Shown piece after piece: positions 7,328-14,741 of a stretch of 64,000 bases of DNA; positions within the stretch are counted from its first letter, which is position 1; each line of letters starts with the position of its first letter. The position numbers and the translations under genes were made by a program. This stretch comes from Anaerolineae bacterium. Lineage in GTDB: Bacteria > Chloroflexota > Anaerolineae > Aggregatilineales > J027. The notes beneath the pieces were generated by a model, which did not search any database, had not been told where the DNA came from, and saw nothing but the letters and a program-made list of their open reading frames with translations. The stretch lies in the NCBI GenBank assembly GCA_008933735.1, contig WBUL01000015.1, positions 1 to 64,000 of the forward strand, written 5' to 3'.

Positions 7328-7669
7328 ATGGCTACTTTGGAAGATATTATTTCATTCTATGAAGATTTTGCATCCGACACAAGAAGTGTTTTTAAAGATT
7401 TTGGGCAAGGTATGCTGGATTTTATTATTTGTCTACAGCACGCCCCTGAGCTTAATATTCAAGACTTTCATATTGAACATGTTTCTCTTGCAATGGAGTT
7501 CAAAAATCGATCTCAATGGATATATGTGTTATGGAGTGAACCAGATAAATATGTTGTATATCTGGATCGGCGTGGAGATGATCTTGATTCTTTTTATGGT
7601 GATAAAACTACAGTATCTCTCAATGAGTTAATAGAGACAATTAAGGAGTATAGAGAAAAAATTACTTGA
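7328..7669 (+). CDS. Small acidic protein, candidate immunity to toxin 4
   Basis: A 113-residue protein. ATG 7328 is chosen because aggagaag lies just upstream; an in-frame start at 7283 would overlap the toxin end and lacks such a site. It begins 19 bases after the toxin stop. The sequence is acidic and helix/strand mixed (LEDIISFYEDFASDTRSVF, then EFKNRSQWIYVLWSE and RRGDDLDSFYGD). I do not recognise the family. It has low GC and sits directly behind a toxin tip, so an immunity role is likely. Confidence 0.6.
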   Translation: MATLEDIISFYEDFASDTRSVFKDFGQGMLDFIICLQHAPELNIQDFHIEHVSLAMEFKNRSQWIYVLWSEPDKYVVYLDRRGDDLDSFYGDKTTVSLNELIETIKEYREKIT

Positions 7670-7808
7670 TTGAGCCAATACTTTACTATGTCTGCAAAGT
7701 GGGTTGGTCTCCTAAGTCAGCAGGATTTCAATAACTGCCAGTTGTTAATCAGGGGATCTGGGTTAAGGAATATTGAATGCCCGTCAGCTCACAGATGCTG
7801 CCCTGGTA

Positions 7809-7943
7809 TCATTCCATGTGGTGGTGGAGAGCGCTGGCAAGCACCCGGACTAATTCAAGGGCGCTTTGCTTGGCCTCCAGCAGCAGGGCATGGTCAATGT
7901 CATCCGGGTTAATTTCATCCTCAAAAAAGTAGAGCAAGGGCAC
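7809..7943 (-). pseudogene. Antisense C-terminal gene fragment
   Basis: On the - strand a 44-codon frame from GTG 7943 to TGA 7809 reads PLLYFFEDEINPDDIDHALL, then EAKQSALELVRVLASALHHHME. The pattern is protein-like, with an acidic turn and an amphipathic helix. It may be the tail of a gene displaced here. It is closed by a stop directly upstream and has no ribosome-binding site, so it is a remnant at best. It could also be chance. Confidence 0.3.
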
Positions 7944-7950
7944 CTATAAA

Positions 7951-8526
7951 GCGCTGGCAAAGATCGGCACGCTGACCGACACCTACGATTACGCCGCTTT
8001 TGGGGAACTCTACGCGCAAACAGGCACAACGCCCAATAACTATCTTTACACCGGCCAGCAGTACGATGAGGTCACCGGACTGTACAGCCTGCGAGCGCGG
8101 TATTACAACCCCTCTGATGGCCGCTTCCTATCGCGGGATACATACGCCTACAACTACCAAAATCCCATCGAGCTAAACCGCTACGCCTACGCAGCGAATA
8201 ACCCTATCACGAATTATGACCCATCGGGGCAGTTTGCCTTTGCGAGTCATGCCGCCGCGAATTCTGTCCTCAGCGGTCTGGCGGGTGCCTTCGCAGGTGG
8301 AATCGCTGGCTATGTCACCTCAGGCATGATCCTGGTGCTGGCGTCTCTCGATATCTGCGGCTCCCTGGGCAAGTGGGCCTATGGGCTGAGCCAGGCTGAA
8401 AAACAGGAATTCATCGCCACCGCTACCCTCCAGGGAACGGTCGTGGGCGGGCTGGCAGGGGCAGCAATTGGTTTTGCAGGCCGTTTTGGCATTGACACCT
8501 GCCTACAATCCACCCAATCCGTATGA
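7951..8526 (+). pseudogene. Rhs core/tail fragment 5, fused out of frame
   Basis: This frame continues from ALAKIGTLTDTYDYAAFGE through LYSLRARYYNPSDGRFLSRDTY and ends the Rhs core as NYDPSG. A Gly/Ala-rich membrane-like pre-toxin region follows (SVLSGLAGAFAGGIAGYV, TLQGTVVGGLAGAAIGFAG). At 8501 it runs into the copied linker of module 4, but in the wrong frame, and stops after CLQSTQSV at 8526. The expected Hint domain and toxin are missing. It is non-functional as it stands. Confidence 0.75.
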
Positions 8527-9026
8527 CCCGCCGGATTACCGTGACCCGGACATCCCCCCAATACCAGATGACAGGCCTTATACACCTCCCAGGCCCGATA
8601 CGGATACATCGACAGATCCGAATGTGCCTCCCATGGGGTCGAATGATCATAGCAATTATGCGACTGATGCCGAGGCTCCCCCATTGCCCGACTCTGCACC
8701 CGATGTAGAACGAGAGGAAGAAACAAATGAGTGCAATCCTAAAACAGACCCAAGTTGTGATTCTACTATTTTTGATATCGCATTGGGGGTAGGAGATACG
8801 TTAAAAGGATTTTCAAATTCATTTACTGATCGACCTACTCTTTACTTTAGGGAATGGCCCGACTTTATGGTATTAAAGAGCCCTAATAATCCTAAGTCTG
8901 GCTATCTCGATGACTTAATTCCTACAGTAAACGTACATCCGCAAGCTACTTTTGGTGCTGTCAAAATAGCAATGGACCGTTGGAATTCACAGTTTCCGGA
9001 AGGGAAGATTAAGTTCAATCTGTCCG
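8501..9026 (+). repeat. 526-base toxin-linker duplication, copy B (dead)
   Basis: This is the copy of 6619-7144. Its toxin frame (frame 8468-9133) is not that of the Rhs fragment in front of it. After FNLS it runs into ISL3-like DNA, giving a nonsense tail DPSVRTKWSIS. It therefore lacks both a legitimate N-terminus and the C-terminal half of the toxin, and no immunity gene follows. Confidence 0.9.
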
Positions 9027-9174
9027 ACCCCTCTGTGAGGACTAAGTGGTCAATCTCAAAGCCCGGTAGGTCAAATGGAATCGTGTTGATGACGTGCAAG
9101 CTCCCCAGTTACGAAGTCACTGGGAGAGTATAATCCGCACTTTTTCCTTATCTGCACGAAATGTGCGGATGAGC
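9027..9174 (-). mobile_element. ISL3-type insertion sequence, 5' end fragment 1
   Basis: Read on the - strand it starts GGCTCATCCGCACATTTCG, an ISL3-like terminal sequence. About 75 bases further in, ATG at 9099 begins MHVINTIPFDLPGFEIDHLV, typical of an ISL3 transposase N-terminus (LPGFE-D-V). The frame is cut at 9027 where the toxin copy begins. Only the promoter-proximal end of the element remains. Confidence 0.6.
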
Positions 9175-9466
9175 CATTCCTATCCCGGCATTGACAATAT
9201 GGGCAACCACGCGAGACTCGCCGATGGGTAAATCGCGGAGCGTTCGTAGGTAATAACTGTGAACCCGCCTCGATGGGAACTGACAATCGGGACAGTTTGC
9301 GGTTTCCACCTCAGACTCAACCCTAAAATTCACTGTATCGCCTTGCTGCATCATCTGCTTCACACAACACTGCGGCCAATCGAGGAATATTTGCTCGGCC
9401 ATTTTATCCCCCATTCCATTCGATTTAGGCAGATTATCCTGCCTCAGCACGCAATTTGCGTATGAG
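9175..9466 (-). mobile_element. ISL3-type insertion sequence, 5' end fragment 2 with transposase N-terminus
   Basis: From 9466 on the - strand the end reads GGCTCATACGCAAATTGCG, closely like fragment 1 and in the same orientation. The transposase frame (GTG 9450, or ATG 9402 reading MAEQIFLDWPQCC) includes the ISL3 zinc-finger region CPDCQFPSRRVHSYYLRTLRDLPIG. It is cut at about 9175 by the end of fragment 1. The DDE catalytic part is absent, so the element is dead. Confidence 0.72.
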
Positions 9467-9525
9467 CCTTTTTGGGGGGATAGATCAGGGTGAGTTCCAC
9501 AAGTCCAGTGAATTCCAACAATTTG

Positions 9526-9597
9526 CCGACAAAACTGACAGCACCGACTACCGACAAACCGACAAGGTGTCGGTGTCAGTTTTGTCGGTGCTGTCGG
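9526..9597. repeat. CCGAC iteron-like cluster and 15-base palindrome
   Basis: CCGAC occurs at 9526, 9544, 9551 and 9559 and, inverted, at 9569, 9584 and 9593: seven copies in 72 bases. The outer arms ccgacaaaactgaca (9526-9540) and tgtcagttttgtcgg (9574-9588) are perfect inverted repeats with a 33-base spacer. It lies 10 bases beyond the stop of the primase-polymerase gene. It could be a replication origin with iterons, a Rep or Par binding site, or a strong transcription-ending hairpin. Sequence alone does not decide. Confidence 0.7.
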
Positions 9598-9606
9598 TAA
9601 AAGAGT

Positions 9607-11958
9607 TCAATTCTCGCGGAGAAATTCAGATGCTACATACCATTCAGCACGGTTAACAAGCGTTTCCACGATCAAGCCAGCCTTCACCAAATCTTGTGCC
9701 AGTTGACGAGCGCGTTTTGCCGAGAGATTCAGGTTGCGGTAAAGATCGCGCAGGTTGCAGCCACGACTCCCTGTTTTGCGAATCGTTTGCAGCAGGCGGT
9801 CTTGTTCACGACGTTCCTGCACTGCATCACCACTCTTATCTAAATGACCCAACAAGCGTCCTGCACTCGCCCGCCACAATTCAGCAATGGCTTTGCCAGT
9901 TTCCCAGTGTGCCACTGTCACGGTAGGAGTGGGGGTATCACTATTGAGCCAATCCAGAGTGGCAAGCAGGGCAGCCAATTTGAAGGCTTGAATGTGCATC
10001 CGCCCATAGACTCCTTTCAAGCGTTCATCCAAATCGGTTTCACGGTGCGGATTGCACAACTCACGCAGTATCGCACTGTAGGCTTGACAGGCTTCCCAAC
10101 ATTCAACATTTAGTTTGAGGGCAGTGGGCTTAGATAGACCCTCCTCGGTTAACTGAGGTTGGGGTAGCTTTTCATGCAGGTGGCGCAGCCCCTCAACCAA
10201 TTCAATGGGAGGAGCTTGAAAGACTTTCAACGCAGAACGTTCTTGATAGTCAGGTTCAGGGGTGAGCAGAGCGAAGCGGATGAGTAGCCCATTTGCCCAA
10301 TCGGTATCGGTCACAGCCGCAGATAGCCCGGCGGCTGTGGTTACGCCTAAGATAGATAGGGCAGCGTTTTCAACGACGGATAAGCCTGTTTGGGTATCTT
10401 TGTCAGTGTAGTCAGGACAGTCATACAATTCCATGAGCATGTCCTTGAGTCCCACCATGTAATCCCGCTTATTGATCGCCCCAAACAACCCAGCGACCTC
10501 ATCCTTGAGCAGTCCTCGTTGAGCAGCGAAGGGCTGCGCCTTCGTTAAGCGTTCCTTTTGGGTCTTGGTGAGCTTGTCGAAGTTAGCAGGTTGCCTTCCT
10601 GCGAGTGCTTCCTGAAAACGTTCAGGTGATCCCGGTGTTGGCATCAGCATGTGCGGGATAGCTTCTCGTGCAATCTGTTCCGCTAGTTTATAGGCGGTAG
10701 ATTTGCGATAGTAGGTGGTATCAGCAATCAGCATCAGATAGAGGTTAGTGTAGATTTTCACGCCCCAAGGTGCTTCCCCGTACAACCGCCGCCCAATTGA
10801 CACTGCCAGCAGCCATAAGCCAGCGGCTAAATGAAAACTGAGGGGTGTTTGGTTGCCCGTTTTGCCTGCCCAGTCCATGTACAGTGCTAGCCAATGCGGA
10901 AGCTTCAACTCAGCGATAGCAGGCAGATTAGGATTGGGCGGATCAGGAGGTTCCTGTGCCTCAAGTATAGGTGGTGTAGATGCAGGAAGGGGTGTATCTG
11001 TCTGGATAGCTACCTCCATAGATTCATCAGATAAGGGTGAATCTGATAGCTTAACCATCGAACGGGGTTGTTGAAATACATGGGGTTTCTCGACCAAGCC
11101 GCCCAAGTAATGGGGATCAATCCCGACAGCTTCACACAGGTCTTTCGCCAAGAGAGTGCCGCACACGTAGCAAAAGCCATAGCCGCTGACACGATTAAAG
11201 CCGAACGAAGGGTTTTTATCCCCATTTTTGTGACGATGGGGAAAGACGCACTGCCCATGCAGCCAGTCATCCATTGGCTTGTAACCTCGACTGATGAAAT
11301 GCCTCTCCAATGCCTCTACCACACGCCGATTGAGCTTGGCATCGCTCTGCGAGATAGGTGGTACATGGCGGACAGGTGCAGATGCAGGGGTGGAGTTGCT
11401 CTTGAAGGACTCAATCCACGCCAGCACCTCAGCCAAATGAGCTACCCGTAAAATATCCAGCGGCTTGTACACCGTATAGCAATGCTTGGTGGTGGGATGT
11501 ACGCTGGGCACTGCCACCACTTGCCGACCATTAGCACAGATTTCGAGATTGCCAATGGGGGTCGTCATGGCTTTGATGCTTTCGGGTAAATCATCTGCCT
11601 GCCAGTACACATGCTTGCCTACCCCACCGCCGCTGGCAACGGTGTAGGTTTCAGCGAGGTGCGGGAAAGTAGCAGCAAAGGCAGGATAGCCTGCTGCTCC
11701 ATCCATATCCAGCACCACCAGATTATTCGAGACTGTTCCACAGACCAGCCCCACATTTTGCAGCAGCCTAGCGTAGTGCCAAGTGTTGATGGTCACGAAG
11801 GTGGCTGCTTGACTTTGATACTCCACCCAGGTAGGTAGGGCAGGGCGTTTGCCATTGAGAGGGAGGACACTGAAGCCCAATTCAGCATAGGCTTGGGCTG
11901 CCTCCAAGATGGTTTTCGAGTGTGCCGCCTGTACGATAGGCGGGATAGCGTCTGACAT
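9607..11958 (-). CDS. Primase-polymerase / DUF3987 replication protein
   Basis: 783 residues. Residues 15-170 are a bifunctional primase-polymerase domain: AYAELGFSVLPL at the start, catalytic D84-M-D86, GGVGKH116VYW, then GRQVVAVPSVHP. About residues 235-267 form a CHC2-type zinc finger (C..PH...GDKNPSFGF then CYVCG). The C-terminal half is a DUF3987-type ATPase/helicase-like domain (HWLALYMDWAGKTGNQTP onward). Its expected P-loop region reads ADTTYYRKST, lacking the usual GK, so ATP binding may be altered. The tail is a winged-helix-like segment (GCNLRDLYRNLNLSAKRARQLAQ). Such proteins start replication of plasmids and integrated elements. It lies downstream of parA-parB on the same strand, with 255 bases between. 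Confidence 0.8.
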   Translation of the reverse strand: MSDAIPPIVQAAHSKTILEAAQAYAELGFSVLPLNGKRPALPTWVEYQSQAATFVTINTWHYARLLQNVGLVCGTVSNNLVVLDMDGAAGYPAFAATFPHLAETYTVASGGGVGKHVYWQADDLPESIKAMTTPIGNLEICANGRQVVAVPSVHPTTKHCYTVYKPLDILRVAHLAEVLAWIESFKSNSTPASAPVRHVPPISQSDAKLNRRVVEALERHFISRGYKPMDDWLHGQCVFPHRHKNGDKNPSFGFNRVSGYGFCYVCGTLLAKDLCEAVGIDPHYLGGLVEKPHVFQQPRSMVKLSDSPLSDESMEVAIQTDTPLPASTPPILEAQEPPDPPNPNLPAIAELKLPHWLALYMDWAGKTGNQTPLSFHLAAGLWLLAVSIGRRLYGEAPWGVKIYTNLYLMLIADTTYYRKSTAYKLAEQIAREAIPHMLMPTPGSPERFQEALAGRQPANFDKLTKTQKERLTKAQPFAAQRGLLKDEVAGLFGAINKRDYMVGLKDMLMELYDCPDYTDKDTQTGLSVVENAALSILGVTTAAGLSAAVTDTDWANGLLIRFALLTPEPDYQERSALKVFQAPPIELVEGLRHLHEKLPQPQLTEEGLSKPTALKLNVECWEACQAYSAILRELCNPHRETDLDERLKGVYGRMHIQAFKLAALLATLDWLNSDTPTPTVTVAHWETGKAIAELWRASAGRLLGHLDKSGDAVQERREQDRLLQTIRKTGSRGCNLRDLYRNLNLSAKRARQLAQDLVKAGLIVETLVNRAEWYVASEFLREN

Positions 11959-12213
11959 TCTTCAATGCTCCTTGTTATCTGTCACCTGGCAGCACAAAGC
12001 AGAACCAGGTGGAAAATTGCCTGAAAAAATCCTTGAAATTCGCTTGCAGACAGACGGGGGAACAGGCTACAATCTTTGATGCCACTCAAAAGATCATAGC
12101 CCGCCGAGCCCGCCTGCCCCCGATACATGAACAGGCGGTTTCGCATTTAAAGGGGGACTACGCGCTCTCATCATTGGTTTTCCTCACCCAAATTGTTACC
12201 GTGCGGTAACAAT
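11959..12213. other. Spacer between parB and the primase gene with inverted repeats
   Basis: No gene is visible. Arms cacctgg (11983-11989) and ccaggtg (12005-12011) form an inverted repeat just upstream of the primase start on the - strand, a possible operator. The right end holds most of the parS-like palindrome described separately. Confidence 0.4.
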
Positions 12214-12215
12214 TT
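12190..12215. promoter_or_regulatory. Perfect 12-base-arm palindrome at the parB stop, parS-like
   Basis: Arms aaattgttaccg (12190-12201) and cggtaacaattt (12204-12215) are perfect reverse complements with two bases between. The core TGTTACC..GGTAACA has the outline of a ParB centromere site (classical TGTTTCACGTGAAACA), though its centre differs. It overlaps the parB stop codon. There is no long T-run after the hairpin on the - strand, which speaks against an ordinary terminator. Confidence 0.55.
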
Positions 12216-13416
12216 ATAGGTTCTCCAACAACGCTTCGACCTGACTTACAAAATCCTGCCAGCGCATTTTGATAATCCGATGGTCATTCTCTTCGGTCAG
12301 CATAGCGTAGACAACCTCTTCAACACCTTTCTTGTCACTTTTTAGAACTGATCGTGCGAATTGCACGGCATGACGAGATGGTTTGGCTAGAGGTTCGGGT
12401 GAATCCTGCTCTGTAGGCTCTTCACACAACTCTTGCACTTGTCTGGCACTGAGGTTGAAATCAATGATTTGCCTGACCACCTGAAGATGATATTCGGGTT
12501 CCAAAGACAAGCTCGGACGGAGCCGGAACTCGTCTATGGAATACCTGTCAGCGAGTTCAAGAGCTTCATCCGATAACTTGAGTAGTCCTTTTAGACGACT
12601 GAAGTGAACGCGACTGATCCCCCCCATCGCAGTGAGAATATCACATGTGTATTCCCGTTTGCCTCGCAGATCGAGATCAAGTGCCTGCCGATAGAAATCA
12701 TTCGGTACGGGCCCATCTTCAGGGGGTTCGATACCATGTACATGCAAGATCAGTAGTGCTGCTTGACGAGCTAGTGCAATGGCATTTAAGCCAGTGCGGG
12801 AGGTATTTTCCTTTGCCTGACGGAAGACTGAAGCGGTCTGGTTCAGAACGATGATGCAAGGGAGTGTGCCATCACCTTGATAGCCCGGTAGAAATTCCAT
12901 CATGACCCATGTTGCCCAGTAGCGACGCTCCCCTGTTTCGATCTTGAAAAGCTGGGTTACACCTTCGCTCCTATCCACAACAGTCAAAGGATTCACCTGT
13001 CCATCATCACGGATGGTGACAGCCAAAGTGACCAGTTCGCGCAGCAGTGTTTCTTCAGGAGTAGGCTTGAAGTCTTCTGGTTCGGTATCGCTGGCATCCT
13101 CATTAGAATTAGGCAGCAGGTCAAGAATATTGGTAAATGGTCGCCCTTTCTGACGAGCCACCACCCCAACCATTTGAATGAATTCACGCAGGGCTTGCAC
13201 AGGTGTCAACCGATGTTGATAGAAGGCAGTGTAGATGGTTTCAGGCAATACCCGTCGTGGCTGGGCAGGATCAGGATAGACCAGAGTAATGGGCAGATGT
13301 TCCACCTTCAAGCGATCATCCTGCAACGGTACGCCAAAGTGGTCGTCTAATTTCCCCGACTCACCAATGTCATCGAGAATGGCGGCGATACGATCAATGC
13401 TCCGTTTGGGCGGCAT
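12214..13416 (-). CDS. parB: ParB-family partition protein
   Basis: 400 residues from ATG 13416, whose A is also the last base of the parA stop (TAATG overlap). An upstream in-frame start at 13569 would lie wholly inside parA and is unlikely. The N-terminal part has the ParB signature VYPDPAQPRRVLPE and, further on, a NPLTVVDR segment and ETGERRYWATWVMM, the conserved ParB CTPase region with GERR. The middle holds a helix-turn-helix-like block (CDILTAMGGISRVHFSRLKGLLKLSD). The acidic insert between these blocks is longer than in chromosomal ParB. It should bind a centromere, possibly the palindrome at its own 3' end, and work with ParA in segregating this replicon or element. Confidence 0.82.
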   Translation of the reverse strand: MPPKRSIDRIAAILDDIGESGKLDDHFGVPLQDDRLKVEHLPITLVYPDPAQPRRVLPETIYTAFYQHRLTPVQALREFIQMVGVVARQKGRPFTNILDLLPNSNEDASDTEPEDFKPTPEETLLRELVTLAVTIRDDGQVNPLTVVDRSEGVTQLFKIETGERRYWATWVMMEFLPGYQGDGTLPCIIVLNQTASVFRQAKENTSRTGLNAIALARQAALLILHVHGIEPPEDGPVPNDFYRQALDLDLRGKREYTCDILTAMGGISRVHFSRLKGLLKLSDEALELADRYSIDEFRLRPSLSLEPEYHLQVVRQIIDFNLSARQVQELCEEPTEQDSPEPLAKPSRHAVQFARSVLKSDKKGVEEVVYAMLTEENDHRIIKMRWQDFVSQVEALLENL

Positions 13417-14243
13417 TACACACCTTCCTGAGCAACTAGCAGCCGCACAAGGCGTTTGACCAGCATGGCATAGGCAGCACTGGCAATACTGTTGGGATCG
13501 TATTGGTAGACGCTTAGATGGGCAGTATGAGCATATGCCACTGCTTCGTTGGCGGGGATGATGCCGCACAACAGCTTGCCAAAGTAGGGGTGCGACTTGA
13601 GTTTTTCAATCGTGTCCAGATGTCCTCTGACCCGTTTATCCAGTTTGGTAACGATCACCCCACTGACTTTGAGGTTGGGACACCGCCAGCCCTCACGGAT
13701 GGCATTGATCTTGTCAATCACCGACTGTAAACCGACGGTTTCAAGGTAACGTGGCTCAACAGGGATCAACGCATCTGTCCCGCACAGCAATCCCATTTCG
13801 GTCATCAAAGAGAATGAAGGGCGCGTGTCAATCACCACCGCCGCATAGCGGTTCAAAATACGACTCAGAGGATCGGTCAGACGGTAGGGCGCACCCGGTA
13901 TGCCAATCATCTCTCGCTCGGCAGCTTCCAGTAGGGGAGAGGCAGGCAAAACGTGGAGATTTTCATCCCATTCGCTCTGCACAATGCAGTTTACTAGAGT
14001 AGTCGGGGCATCTTTTTTGTCAGCGGTGATCACAGAATATAGACTGTCATCACGTCCAAAGTCATTGCGCCCAGTAGTGACTAATGTGGCATGACCTTGG
14101 CTATCGGTGTCAATGAGCAACACTCGGCAGTTACGAGAATTGGATTGTGCCAGTACCCGTGAAATGCCGAATGCAATATTGGTGGCGGACGTAGATTTGC
14201 CCACGCCCCCTTTATGGTTGGTTAGAACGAAAATGTGAGTCAT
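13416..14243 (-). CDS. parA: ParA-family partition ATPase
   Basis: 275 residues with a deviant Walker A motif near the N-terminus (NHKGGVGKSTSATNIAFG), Walker A' region LLIDTDSQGHAT and Walker B-like AAVVIDTRPSFSL. The start ATG 14243 has a strong ggagg ten bases upstream. It overlaps parB by one base, so the two are translated as one operon. The sequence is ParA-like, not MinD-like, since there is no C-terminal membrane helix. It would position the element's DNA through ParB. The upstream region has a small palindrome at 14327-14341 that may serve as an operator. Confidence 0.88.
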   Translation of the reverse strand: MTHIFVLTNHKGGVGKSTSATNIAFGISRVLAQSNSRNCRVLLIDTDSQGHATLVTTGRNDFGRDDSLYSVITADKKDAPTTLVNCIVQSEWDENLHVLPASPLLEAAEREMIGIPGAPYRLTDPLSRILNRYAAVVIDTRPSFSLMTEMGLLCGTDALIPVEPRYLETVGLQSVIDKINAIREGWRCPNLKVSGVIVTKLDKRVRGHLDTIEKLKSHPYFGKLLCGIIPANEAVAYAHTAHLSVYQYDPNSIASAAYAMLVKRLVRLLVAQEGV

Positions 14244-14741
14244 TTTGCATATCCTCCTTATCGGTCAACTCACACAGGTCGAATTGTGTTTGTTGCTGGA
14301 GGGCAGCTTGCTCACGAAAATGGGCGACACCAAAATGGTGTTACACTATTTGCGGGAGTCTTGCTGCTAGTCCCAGCTTGACTTCAAGGTGGCATTGGGG
14401 GTTAGGCAAAGCTCGCCCCCTGTGTCACCGCAAAGCTCTAGTAGCTGGCGACCAAAAGAGGCTCTAAATGAGCGCGTTGAGGATATGCGATTGCCTTCAA
14501 AAAGAGGATTACATTACTTGAGAGGAATACAAACGGTTCGTTTTTGTTCTGCTTAAGGACACTAAACAAACCAGTGTCCGCCAGGGTGCTGGTTTTTGTA
14601 TTGCCAGCAATTTCCCCATTGACGTTATCCAACCTGGGTGATCAGTACCGAAACTGGGATGTTTCGCCAGCCATTCTTAAAAAACGCAAGGTAATATCCT
14701 TTTTGTAATATAATCAACCTATAAAAATGGGATGTTCCGAT
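14244..14741. other. Intergenic region between the parAB block and the chromosomal genes
   Basis: There is no convincing gene in about 490 bases. Inverted repeats are acacca/tggtgt (14327-14341), ggacact/agtgtcc (14557-14579) and accag/ctggt (14570-14593, followed by tttt). A TATAAT box at 14709-14714 could be the -10 of the following gene; no good -35 is seen. This is the likely right border of the plasmid-like block, but I find no att-like direct repeat. Confidence 0.4.

Noticed and set aside
8326..8526. Short frame as a separate gene
   Set aside because: It is the end of the Rhs/pre-toxin frame that began before 7966 and runs out of frame at the 8501 joint, not an independent gene.
9526..9597. 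CRISPR array at the CCGAC cluster
   Set aside because: The repeats are five bases, irregularly spaced and in both orientations, with no spacer structure or cas genes.
12214..13569. Longer parB start at 13569
   Set aside because: The extra 51 residues overlap parA completely, are Cys/Arg/Gln-rich and unlike ParB. ATG 13416 at the TAATG overlap is far more likely.
14327..14593. Attachment site at the right edge of the plasmid-like block
   Set aside because: Several small inverted repeats occur, but no direct repeat shared with the left edge or a tRNA gene end could be found. The tRNA-Ser at 21802 is intact and far away.
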